A stretch of DNA of 64,000 nt from Accumulibacter phosphatis. Its GTDB lineage: Bacteria; Pseudomonadota; Gammaproteobacteria; Burkholderiales; Rhodocyclaceae. The position numbers and the translations under genes were made by a program. Of the stretch, positions 33,728 to 41,451 are shown piece by piece. The DNA is taken from NCBI RefSeq assembly GCF_000024165.1, contig NC_013193.1, positions 103,596 through 167,595 of the forward strand, read 5' to 3'. A model generated the notes under the pieces. It was not told the DNA's origin, searched no databases, and saw only the letters and a program-made list of their open reading frames with translations. Numbering within the stretch: the stretch's first letter is position 1; each line of letters starts with the position of its first letter.

Positions 33728-34879
33728 TCAGCGCACCTGCGAGAGCAGCCCGGCGCCGACGGTCACCACGCGGTCGCCGTCATGCAGGCCGTCGAGGATG
33801 GCGACGTTGGCCGCATCGAGCGACTGGTGGCGAATCCGGCGGGCAACGAAGCGCTCAGCCTCGATATGCACCCAGACCGCCGTCTCGCCAGCACCGACTT
33901 GTGTCAGTGCCGTCCTCGGCGCAGTCGCACCCTTGACGCCTTGCTCGGTGCGGGCGAACACCTTGACCGGCTGACCGACGGCCACTGCCGCGTTGCGGTT
34001 TGTGATGCGAAACAGCAGGGGCAAAGCCTGCTCGCGCAGTTGCTGACCGCCGCCGACAAACTTGAGGTCCAGCGCCGTTTGATCTGCCAAGGCGCTGGCG
34101 GAAACCAGTGTCTTGGCGATGCCGACATCGTAAGCCAGCGCCTCCACGGCGAGGCGGGCGGGATCGACGATTTCAAACAGCACTTCCTTGGCGTCGACCA
34201 CCTGCCCGGCCAGCAAGTGATGCGAGGCGCTGATGATGCCGGCTGCCGGTGCCACGAGGGGTTCGGCGGAGTCGATGCTGGCCCGGACATAGGCCCGCCG
34301 TTGCTGCAAGGCGGCATGCTCGATGCGCGCCGCCTCGATCTCCTTCTGCGGCACGGCGCCTTCGAGTTGCTCGAAGCGCTTCATCTTGCCCTTGGCGATG
34401 GCCAGTTGCGCTTCGAGTTCTGCGAGGCTGGCTTTCTGGTTGCCACGCTCGATGGCACCGCTGATCGGTCGCAGGTAGACCAGGACTTCGCCCTTGGCGA
34501 CCTTTCTTCCGGCCGTCGGCATGCCCTTTGGGCCAGGGATGACGCTGCCGGCGAACATGGCCTGCACCCGACCGCTGGTTTCCGGATCGGGAATAATCTG
34601 GCCATTCAATTCGACCGTCGCCGCCAGTTCGGCGATACGCACCGGCTGGGTACGCAAGCCGAGCTGGCGTTGCACCGGCTTCGGCACGAACAGACTGCCG
34701 TCGGCCAACCGCTGCAGCGCTGCAGTCACCCCGGTTGTGCCTACCGCCGACACAGCGGCCGGCGCCTTCTTCTTGGCGTCCTGACTGTGATCTTCGTCCC
34801 CGTGAGCCAAGGCTGCCTCCGTGACCATACTTAATGCCAGCGCGGTCACCAGTACATGCAAATCGATCTTGCGCATCAT
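33728..34879 (-). CDS. czcB: RND periplasmic adaptor CzcB/CusB-like (second copy)
   Basis: About 383 residues from ATG 34879, which shares one base with the stop of the preceding gene (TGATG); a second ATG follows at once. Signal peptide LVTALALSMVTEAALA, then HGDEDHSQDAKKK. Adaptor motifs: GPKGMPTAGRKVAKGEVL, a coiled-coil hairpin (LAELEAQLAIAKGKMKRFE), LVAPAAGIISASHHLLAGQ and GDRVVTVGAGLLSQVR at the end. Longer hairpin than the copy at 12356. It links the pump at 30622 to the CzcC-like channel at 35421. Confidence 0.9.
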   Translation of the reverse strand: MMRKIDLHVLVTALALSMVTEAALAHGDEDHSQDAKKKAPAAVSAVGTTGVTAALQRLADGSLFVPKPVQRQLGLRTQPVRIAELAATVELNGQIIPDPETSGRVQAMFAGSVIPGPKGMPTAGRKVAKGEVLVYLRPISGAIERGNQKASLAELEAQLAIAKGKMKRFEQLEGAVPQKEIEAARIEHAALQQRRAYVRASIDSAEPLVAPAAGIISASHHLLAGQVVDAKEVLFEIVDPARLAVEALAYDVGIAKTLVSASALADQTALDLKFVGGGQQLREQALPLLFRITNRNAAVAVGQPVKVFARTEQGVKGATAPRTALTQVGAGETAVWVHIEAERFVARRIRHQSLDAANVAILDGLHDGDRVVTVGAGLLSQVR

Positions 34880-35424
34880 CAAATCCCCTTCTTGGCGCGT
34901 TTGTGACGCCGAACGGCAAACCATATTCCGGTGATCAGCAGCAGCGCTCCGGGCAAAGCCCAGACGACCCACTCGCGCCAGCCGTGGGTATGCACCTCAG
35001 TGGTCACGGAGCCGGAGGTGTCCAGTGTGGTGGTGAGGAGATCGATACTGTCGCCGGCCTCGACGCTGATGGTCAGCGGGTGCCTGGCCGGCGGCAGCGG
35101 CGTGGCAACATCAAGAACGTAGGTTCCGGGCGTGGTTTCGCTGGCCACTCCCTTCAGCCCCGCACCCTCGATTTCCACCTTGGCCTGCGCCACGGGTTCG
35201 TTACTGGCGAAACGATCCACATACACCACCAGCTTCTTGCCTTCGAGAGACGTGACGACTTCGAATTCCTCTGTCGCTGCGACGGCACGCGGCGTGACGC
35301 TCTGACTGACTGGGAGAGGTGCCGGCGCTTCGTGGCTATGCCCATCGCTACTGTCCCCGCCTGCCCAGACGGGCAAGGAAAAAGCGACGAGCGTCACAAG
35401 AAGAAACCTCTTCACATGCTTCAC
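34879..35424 (-). CDS. Membrane-anchored periplasmic protein of the RND operon (HTHGW motif, second copy)
   Basis: 181 residues. Signal peptide FLLVTLVAFSLPVWA, then GGDSSDGHSHEAPAP. The domain EGKKLVVYVDRFASNEPV parallels GKQLTLYLDRYADGSPV in the copy at 13375. The stretch VHTHGWREWVVWALPG precedes a hydrophobic helix (ALLLITGIWFAVRRHKRAKK). Its start overlaps the czcC stop as ATGA, and its stop overlaps the czcB start. Presence of the same gene between czcC and czcB in both operons indicates a conserved partner. Confidence 0.72.
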   Translation of the reverse strand: MKHVKRFLLVTLVAFSLPVWAGGDSSDGHSHEAPAPLPVSQSVTPRAVAATEEFEVVTSLEGKKLVVYVDRFASNEPVAQAKVEIEGAGLKGVASETTPGTYVLDVATPLPPARHPLTISVEAGDSIDLLTTTLDTSGSVTTEVHTHGWREWVVWALPGALLLITGIWFAVRRHKRAKKGI

Positions 35425-36680
35425 GGCAACACTCCCAGAGCTTGGTTAAGACGTGATACCGCAGCGGCGCGGGCCACGCGCTGGCGGTCAAAAAATGCAT
35501 CGGCATCAAAGGCGGCGGAGCGAATGCGCAGCAAGGTCGCGAGATCGGATTCGCCTAGCGCAAAGGCTTTCTCGGCAAGGCGCAGGTTCTCGGCGGAAAG
35601 CTGGCGGCGCTCCTGCGCCATCGCGAACTGGCGTTCGGCCGATTGCAGGTTGCGCTGCGCGCGCTCGGCGTCGAGCCGGACCCGGGTGTGGGTACGCAGC
35701 AAATCAGCATCGGACTGATTCGCCTCGGCCTGTGCTGCCGACGTTTCCCGACGTACTTGCGAACCGGACGAGAACGGGATCTTGAGTTTGATGCCTACGT
35801 TGTTGGAATAGGAGTCGGCAAAGTCGTCCCGCTCGCGCACGACCCGCAGAGTCAGTTCCGGCGCGGCACGACGCGACTCATCTGCGACCTTGACGCGCGC
35901 ACGGGCGCTGCGCGCGGCGGCGGCGGTAACAGCCAGCAAGGGATGAGATGCGGCTGAATCGCCGGTTTCATCCGCCAGTGGTCGCGTTGTCGGCGACTCT
36001 TCGTCCAGATTCTTCGGGGCAGGAGAACCAGTGAGGGCTTGTACGGCCTGCTCCGCCTGGAGCTGGTTTGCTTCCGCTTCGACCAGCTCGGCATTGGCAA
36101 CATAAGTCTCGGTTAGCGCAAGGTTGGCGTCGATGCGCGACAGTTCGCCAACCTTGTAGCGCCGCATCACGTCGGTTTCCAAAGCGCGGGCGGTTTCCAC
36201 GCGACGCGATGCCAGAACCTTGGCACCGCGGGCCGCCGCCAACGCCCACCATGCCTCCCGCAGTTCGCCGCTCACCTCCAGACGCACGGCAGTGCGTCGG
36301 GCAACGGCTTCGTCAATGCGACTGGTTGCCTCGGCTTCGCGCGCCGCTTTCTGGCCGGGCAGCCACAACGGCACCGCCAGTTCGACCTCATATTCCTGCT
36401 TGCCCTGATTGCGGTTGAACTGGTCGCTCAGGTTGCCGATGCTCACCGAACCTGGCTCGGGCGTCAGTCCAGCCGCGACATCCTGTGCTGCGCGTGCTTC
36501 GGCCTCGCGAGCATCCAATCCGGCGGCTTGCGGGTTCAAGCGCCAGGCCTGTTCCACGGCTGTCGCCAGTCCGGATCTTGGCGTTTCTGCCGCATGTACG
36601 GATAAACCGGCAAGCAGAACGGTGGCGCAAACTGCCGCTCGCCTCAGTTGGCGGAATTGATGAAACCTGACGGGTTTCAT
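35421..36680 (-). CDS. czcC: Outer-membrane efflux channel CzcC-like (second copy)
   Basis: About 419 residues from ATG 36680; upstream in-frame codons (to 36794) include the metal-response promoter and are not coding. A signal peptide (AAVCATVLLAGLSVHA) precedes helical repeats with VPLWLPGQKAAREAEA, IPFSSGSQVRRETSAAQ and FALGESDLATLLRIRSA. It is the first gene of the second RND operon. The ribosome site before the ATG is weak (CGGCAG). Confidence 0.9.
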   Translation of the reverse strand: MKPVRFHQFRQLRRAAVCATVLLAGLSVHAAETPRSGLATAVEQAWRLNPQAAGLDAREAEARAAQDVAAGLTPEPGSVSIGNLSDQFNRNQGKQEYEVELAVPLWLPGQKAAREAEATSRIDEAVARRTAVRLEVSGELREAWWALAAARGAKVLASRRVETARALETDVMRRYKVGELSRIDANLALTETYVANAELVEAEANQLQAEQAVQALTGSPAPKNLDEESPTTRPLADETGDSAASHPLLAVTAAAARSARARVKVADESRRAAPELTLRVVRERDDFADSYSNNVGIKLKIPFSSGSQVRRETSAAQAEANQSDADLLRTHTRVRLDAERAQRNLQSAERQFAMAQERRQLSAENLRLAEKAFALGESDLATLLRIRSAAFDADAFFDRQRVARAAAVSRLNQALGVLP

Positions 36681-36783
36681 GACTGCCGGGAAGAAAGAAG
36701 CAGGAATAGGCGACGGCCCGCAACTTCCTGACGATTTCGAGTATGAGTTTCCACAGCGTTCGCTCCTGTTCGACGATGAGCGA

Positions 36784-36838
36784 ATTCTGCGCAACAGCAG
36801 TTAACGCCATGCTGACCTTCAGATTACATTTCGGTAAT
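36784..36838. promoter_or_regulatory. Divergent metal-response box between czcC and the two-component system
   Basis: ATTACATTTCGGTAAT (36823-36838) forms a near-palindrome of ATTAC/GTAAT with a 6-bp centre. TGACC at 36813-36817 sits five bases away. For the minus-strand czcC, CAGAAT (36784-36789) lies 23 bp beyond GGTCA, the same spacing as in the other two sites. The response-regulator gene starts at 36901 on the other strand, so the box probably also provides autoregulation. Confidence 0.78.
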
Positions 36839-36900
36839 CTTGGAGGACTACCTAAGTTGCCGGCGCAGAATAGCGCAAATCGCAACACGGGAGATACACA

Positions 36901-37577
36901 TGAAAATACTGGTGGTCGAAGACGAGATCAAGACCGGGGATTACCTGCGACAAGGCCTGACCGAAGCCGGGTTCGTTGTCGACCTGGCGCGTGATGGCCT
37001 TGATGGGTTGCATCTCGCTCAGACCGATGCCTATGACCTGGCGATACTGGATGTCATGCTGCCCGGTATCGACGGCTGGGCGGTGTTACAGGGCATTCGC
37101 AGGGCCGGCAAGGACATGCCGGTATTGTTCCTGACGGCCCGCGATCAGGTGCAGGATCGTGTGCACGGCCTGGAGTTAGGGGCGGACGATTACATGGTGA
37201 AGCCCTTCGCTTTCGCCGAACTGTTGGCGCGCGTGCGTATCCATCTGCGGCGCGGCAGCAAGACGAAGGAGTCCGAGTATCTGCGCGCAGCCGATCTAGA
37301 ACTCGACCTGATGCGGCGGCGCGTCACCCGCGCCGGCAGGCGAATCGACCTGACGGTGAAGGAGTTCGCTCTGCTCGAATTGCTGTTGCGACGGCAGGGC
37401 GAAGTGCTGCCGCGCTCGCTGATCGCCTCTCAGGTGTGGGACATGAACTTCGACAGTGACACCAACGTTATCGAGGTGGCGATCAAGCGTTTGCGGCTCA
37501 AGATCGACGAAGACTTCGAACTCAAGCTGATCCGCACCGTTCGTGGAATGGGGTATGTGTTGGAGATCGCCGAGTGA
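36901..37577 (+). CDS. OmpR/PhoB-family heavy-metal response regulator
   Basis: About 225 residues from ATG 36901 (an earlier in-frame ATG at 36840 would fall in the promoter). Receiver domain MKILVVEDEIKTGDYLRQG with the phosphorylated D in LAILDVMLPGIDGW (about residue 51), T in VLFLTARD and K in DDYMVKPFAF. The C-terminal winged helix has RRIDLTVKEFALLELLL and NVIEVAIKRLRLKI, then TVRGMGYVLE. The family is CzcR/CopR/CusR-like. It overlaps the sensor gene by 4 bp. It is the natural candidate to bind the three shared boxes. Confidence 0.92.
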
Positions 37578-38962
37578 AATCAGCCGGACGCAAATCCATC
37601 ATTTTCCGCCTGACGCTGCTATTCGCTTCGGCATCGACCGCCGTCCTGCTTGTGCTTGGGCTTTTGATCGGCAATTCAGTCGAGCACCATTTCGAAGTGC
37701 AGGACATGGAGGTACTGACCGGCAAACTGGAACTGACCCGGCACGCGCTGGAAAAGGTTCATTCGCAAAGCGACCTAGATGCTTTGCCACAGCAACTGGA
37801 TGACTCCCTGGTGGGGCATCATGGCCTGGCGGTCATTGTGGTGGCGCCTTCAGGACAAACCCTGTTTGTTACCAGTGGTGCCGAGTTTCCACAGGTCTTG
37901 CTTGCGCGAAGCCCTGATATGACCAACTCGGGTCCGATCATCTGGAAATCGACGGATCACATACCGCTGCGCGGGATTTCGGCGATGGTCAAAACCGGCA
38001 TCGAGGGGGCGAAACCTGCCGTCGTTGCCGTAGCGACGGACATATCGAAGCACGAACACTTCATGAGTTGGTTTCGATTCACATTATGGTCTGTCGTGAT
38101 TCTGGCTGCACTCATGACCGGATTTCTCGGCTGGGTGGCTGTCAGACGCGGGTTGGCGCCATTGCACGCGATCAAGCTGGAGGCAGCGGCCATTACAGCG
38201 GATCGCCTGCACTCCAGGTTAGCTACCGAATCGATCCCGATCGAACTGGTGGATCTTGCCGAGACTCTGAACCAGATGCTAGCCCGTCTGGAGGATTCTT
38301 TCCGGCGGTTGTCGGATTTCTCCTCGGATATTGCCCACGAACTGCGAACGCCGGTGAGCAATCTGCTGACGCAGACCCAAGTCATGCTCTTGCGTGTCAG
38401 GACGATTGACGAATATCAGGATGTACTTGCGTCAAACGCGGAGGAACTGGAGCGCATGGCGAAAATGATCGCCGACATGCTGTTCCTCGCCAAGGCCGAC
38501 AATAACCTCGTGGTACCAAATCTCGAGGCCGTTGATCTTCGGGCAGAGGCGGAAGGATTAGCCTCGTTCTACGAGGCTGTCGCCGAGGAAAACAGCGTTG
38601 CTCTGACTGTAGACGGGAGCGCTACCGTAACCGGAGACCGGTTGATGTTGCGTAGAGCCATCGGCAACTTGCTGTCGAATGCCTTTGGGCATACCCCCCG
38701 AGGAGGTTACGTACGAATTCAGATCGGCAAGAATGAAGACCGAATGGCAACGATCCAGGTTGAAAACTCCGGCGAGACGATCTCGCCAGAACATCTGCCG
38801 CGTCTCTTTGACCGTTTCTACCGGGCAGACCCTTCAAGGAAACGCCTTGCCGATGGAGTTGGTCTGGGGCTGGCGCTCACACGCTCGATCATTCAAGCGC
38901 ATGGAGGATCCGTATCGGTTCGGTCGGCCGATGGGGTCACCATATTTGAGCTGCAAATGTAG
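37574..38962 (+). CDS. Heavy-metal sensor histidine kinase (CusS/CopS-like)
   Basis: 462 residues; GTG start overlapping the regulator's stop. First membrane helix about residues 15-32 (FASASTAVLLVLGLLIG); a periplasmic sensor loop of about 125 residues, with histidines in VEHHFEVQDME; second helix about 165-185 (LWSVVILAALMTGFLGWVAV); a HAMP-like segment; dimerisation H in SSDIAHELRTPVSNLL (about residue 256); then the ATPase domain with NLLSNAFGHTP (N box) and GVGLGLALTRSI (G box). It should phosphorylate the regulator encoded before it on sensing copper- or silver-type metals in the periplasm. Confidence 0.92.
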   Translation: MKSAGRKSIIFRLTLLFASASTAVLLVLGLLIGNSVEHHFEVQDMEVLTGKLELTRHALEKVHSQSDLDALPQQLDDSLVGHHGLAVIVVAPSGQTLFVTSGAEFPQVLLARSPDMTNSGPIIWKSTDHIPLRGISAMVKTGIEGAKPAVVAVATDISKHEHFMSWFRFTLWSVVILAALMTGFLGWVAVRRGLAPLHAIKLEAAAITADRLHSRLATESIPIELVDLAETLNQMLARLEDSFRRLSDFSSDIAHELRTPVSNLLTQTQVMLLRVRTIDEYQDVLASNAEELERMAKMIADMLFLAKADNNLVVPNLEAVDLRAEAEGLASFYEAVAEENSVALTVDGSATVTGDRLMLRRAIGNLLSNAFGHTPRGGYVRIQIGKNEDRMATIQVENSGETISPEHLPRLFDRFYRADPSRKRLADGVGLGLALTRSIIQAHGGSVSVRSADGVTIFELQM

Positions 38963-39218
38963 CCAAGACCGCCTTTGATACAGACTTCTGGGTTATGGCC
39001 GGTGTGTCGACCGCATACCGGGCGTTTGTGCATCAGGGGCGCAACGATAAGTTGCTGCGGCGTTCATAGGGACTGCACCCGAGATGTTCGCCAAAGCTTG
39101 TCCAGGCCAGCAGCACCGAACTGCGACAGGAAATGCGTTCACTGCTTTCTCGTTACTGCCAAACGGAAGCAGCCCCCGAAGGAGCCGCTTCACGATCAGA
39201 GGAATCGGCTGTTTAGCC

Positions 39219-39518
39219 TCAGCCTCCTTTGTGCCCTTTGTTGATCAGGGAATTCAGACGCGCGACCTCGTCACTCTGCGTCGTGATTTTCCGTCCATCA
39301 CTGGTCTCTACCTCCGTGCCCGGAGTCGTTCGAGTGGCACGACCGTACCGGTCCTCGATCGCCATTTTCCCATCATTGAAGATGTAAAGGGTTGCCCCGT
39401 TTTTCAGATCGACAACCTGTTTCGCTTCGGCACGGGCAGCATCATCGGCAAACGCGGTTGTCGCACCTGAGGTGCTCAAGACCGCAATCAGGGCCAGTTT
39501 GGCAAGCTTGGTTTTCAT
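39219..39518 (-). CDS. copK: CopK-like periplasmic copper-binding protein
   Basis: 99 residues with a signal peptide (LALIAVLSTSGATTAFA). The mature part, VVDLKNGATLYIFNDGKMAI then EDRYGRATRTTPGTEVETSDG, then EVARLNSLINKGHKGG, follows the CopK layout: a small beta-barrel with an exposed methionine and a C-terminal His. CopK binds Cu(I) and Cu(II) in Cupriavidus. The gene is preceded by the third metal-response box. It is convergent with the sensor kinase gene; the 256 bp between them holds no gene I can support. Confidence 0.78.
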   Translation of the reverse strand: MKTKLAKLALIAVLSTSGATTAFADDAARAEAKQVVDLKNGATLYIFNDGKMAIEDRYGRATRTTPGTEVETSDGRKITTQSDEVARLNSLINKGHKGG

Positions 39519-39578
39519 GGTTTACTCCTTGTGAGATGGGTTGATTCCATCGGGCATATCTCGTCCGACGGTGATGCC

Positions 39579-39633
39579 ATCTTAGGAGACGCATACCAAC
39601 AGGGAGGTGACCAGGAAATTACGTTTCAGTCAG
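39579..39633 (-). promoter_or_regulatory. Metal-response box plus -10 of the copK-like gene
   Basis: ATTACGTTTCAGTCAG (39618-39633) with TGACC five bases before it (39608-39612). On the minus strand the -10-like TAAGAT (39579-39584) lies exactly 23 bp beyond GGTCA. One core base differs from the other two boxes (G for A in ATTACxTTTC). The minus-strand gene it faces is copK, 60 bp away. Confidence 0.75.
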
Positions 39634-39639
39634 CATTCG

Positions 39640-40590
39640 TTTGGCTATGAGGTTTTGTTGAGGTGGCTGAATGAATCGCCGTTGAATGACAGCATACCGA
39701 CCTCATTGCTGACAGATTGGGATCGCAGGTTCAAGGTCAGCTCCGGCCGAGCTGCAGCCGGCGCCCAGGTCACAGTGTCCGTCAGCTTGCGGATCAGGAA
39801 GCCGCCAAAGAGCTTGTAAACATCATCAGGCAGCAATGGGTCGTTATGCAAAGCGACCCTTATGGAAAGCTTTGCATAAGGGTCGGTGGCAGCCGGTGGC
39901 CCAAAAAATGTGAACGACTGCTTCCCGTCTGACCCGGCCGGTGATGCTCGGCCTCGGCGGTTTCCCATCGAGCTGGTCGCTCCAGGACCACAAGCGGCCA
40001 CTGAGTTTTCGTGGCTTGCTGTCGGCAACCGACCCATCTCCAGCCGAATGACCGGTTACGGTTGATCGCCCCGAGGTCGGCAGGCCGCAGCTCATGCCGC
40101 ATAGCTACCCAGGCGATGGCGAACGGTCTGAAGCAGCGCTTCCCGTTCGTTGAGGCAATCGTGCGGGGCACGAGCACGCTGGACTTGGCCTGGACCGGCG
40201 CTGGCGAGCCAACCGCTGGGGAAATGGAAGCACGCTGCGATCTCCCACGTGTCGGCGACCTCGCCGAGTTGGGCGAGAACACCGGCAATCACCGGCAGCG
40301 GTTGCAACGCTTCGCTGAACTGGTGGGCAGGGAAATACTCTCTCCCGTCCTAGCTTACGGCGTAGATCTTGCCTGCCTTGAAAGGGAAAACTGCGGAGCA
40401 TGCTGCGTGCCCATCGATCGACGCTGTCGTGGAAGCAAAAATGTGCCGTGCAAGGGAGGAAACCGGTCATGGTTCTCATCATCGGAGGTGTCCGCCATGA
40501 CTGTTGGGCAAGGCAATGGCTGGCAATTAGTCATTTCCTTGCCCAGATCGGGGCATCATCCACTCATGGCTTTCCGCATTCGAGAAGGTA
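39640..40590. other. Region without an assignable gene; contains a large palindrome
   Basis: About 950 bp between the copK promoter and the IHF-like gene. A minus-strand frame ending at 39645 (about 60 residues including KLFGGFLIRKLTDTVTWAP) has coding-like codon use but no family I know. Other frames lack any recognisable domain. The main structure is a 34-bp near-perfect palindrome at 39853-39886 (17-bp arms, two mismatched pairs) with an alternative pairing of TTATGCAAAG (39844-39853) to CTTTGCATAA (39870-39879). The stretch may be decayed mobile DNA. Confidence 0.4.
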
Positions 40591-40601
40591 AAATTATCGC
40601 C

Positions 40602-40913
40602 ATGACACGCTCTGACCTCATCACCGTTCTCGCTTCGCGCTTCCCCAGTCTTGTGGCGAAGGATGCCGAAATCGCGGTTAAAGAGATTCTCGACGCCATC
40701 GGGATTGCTCTGGCACAAGGTGATCGCGTCGAAATCCGTGGTTTCGGAAGCTTCCGTTTGAACTACCGCCCAGCACGAACAGGCCGCAACCCGAAAAGCG
40801 GAGAGCCCGTGGCGGTTGCCGAGAAATATGTGCCGCACTTCCAGGCCAGCAAGGAAATGCGCGAACGCGTTGAACAGTCGGTCAAGCCCGCGCCACTCCA
40901 GCGGGCTGCCTGA
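40602..40913 (+). CDS. ihfB: IHF beta/HU-family DNA-binding protein
   Basis: 103 residues from ATG 40602; the much longer upstream frame shows no homology. MTRSDLITVLASRFPSLVA, then KEILDAIGIALAQGDRVEIR, then GFGSFRLNYRPARTGRNPKS (DNA-binding arm with the RPARTGRNP tip) and EKYVPHFQASKEMRER. The arm and C-terminus are of IHF-beta type. The chromosomal ihfB is normally next to rpsA; here it is beside trb genes, so this is an accessory copy. IHF helps oriT, replication and recombination reactions, which could be its use on a plasmid. Confidence 0.88.
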   Translation: MTRSDLITVLASRFPSLVAKDAEIAVKEILDAIGIALAQGDRVEIRGFGSFRLNYRPARTGRNPKSGEPVAVAEKYVPHFQASKEMRERVEQSVKPAPLQRAA

Positions 40914-41064
40914 TGCGCGTCCAGCGGTTGTTTGCGCTGATCGTGTTGAGCGGAGGCCTGGTTTTCCAGTGACGGCCAAGCGCCGATCGCCATGCCGCCG
41001 GCACAGCCTGTTTTCGCAAGACGTGGCCATCGCTGTCGCCGCCGACTTTGAGCGTGTTGCTCAT
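40882..41064 (-). CDS. Possible small gene coupled to trbN (trbO position)
   Basis: A 60-residue frame begins at an ATG that overlaps the trbN stop as ATGA (GCCATGAGCAAC) and reads MSNTLKVGGDSDGHVLRKQA. Translational coupling to trbN and the location where IncP plasmids carry trbO make a small trb gene plausible. The rest of the frame is less convincing and it overlaps the 3' end of the IHF-like gene on the other strand, so it may be truncated or frameshifted. Confidence 0.3.
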   Translation of the reverse strand: MSNTLKVGGDSDGHVLRKQAVPAAWRSALGRHWKTRPPLNTISANNRWTRIRQPAGVARA

Positions 41065-41413
41065 GGCTGTCCGCCGATGATGACTTTTCGCGGGACATAC
41101 CCGGAGGTATTCCACGCAACCGTTGCCGCCTTCGTCGTCTGCGCCGAGCCTGGCTGTACCGTTGCCAGAGCCCCAGGCATCGACGAGGGCAGGGCCCCGA
41201 CTTTCGTCACGTCCACCGTGACAAAGCGAGCCTCCAGCCAATCCGCCCACCTTCCCGCCTTGACGAGCAGATCTGCCCGATACACCGCGTTGTACTGCGG
41301 CGTCCGGGAGTGGTAGTTGGCGGCTCGCGTCCAGAGATCGCCCCTGTCCTTCTTGATGTGCTGCCGCAGCCGCCAGGCGGCGAGGTCGAAGGCATAGCAG
41401 CCGGCCGTTGCTA
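41061..41413 (-). pseudogene. trbN: trbN lytic transglycosylase, 3' half (split by Tn3-family transposon)
   Basis: The frame from 41413 down reads (from TSD TAGCA) TAGCYAFDLAAWRLRQHIKK and LWTRAANYHSRTPQYNAVYR, ending at a TGA at 41061. YHSRTPQYNAVYR is the C-terminal part of the SLT fold of TrbN. Removing 41414-49156 and one copy of TGCTA restores a continuous frame with the 5' half at 49157-49393 (GITPDDVA then TAGCYAF). The gene was therefore intact before insertion and is now cut after about 79 codons. Confidence 0.9.
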
Positions 41414-41451
41414 GGGGTCGTCTCAGAAAACGGAAAATAAAGCACGCTAAG
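41414..41451 (+). repeat. Tn3-family left terminal inverted repeat
   Basis: 38 bp, beginning GGGGTCGTCTCAGAAA and ending GCACGCTAAG. The last four bases of tnpA (stop at 41447) lie inside it. The matching repeat is at 49119-49156. Confidence 0.95.

Noticed and set aside
40011..40601. N-terminal extension of the IHF-beta-like gene to 300 residues
   Set aside because: The extra 197 residues show no homology; IHF-beta proteins start at the MTRSDL methionine.
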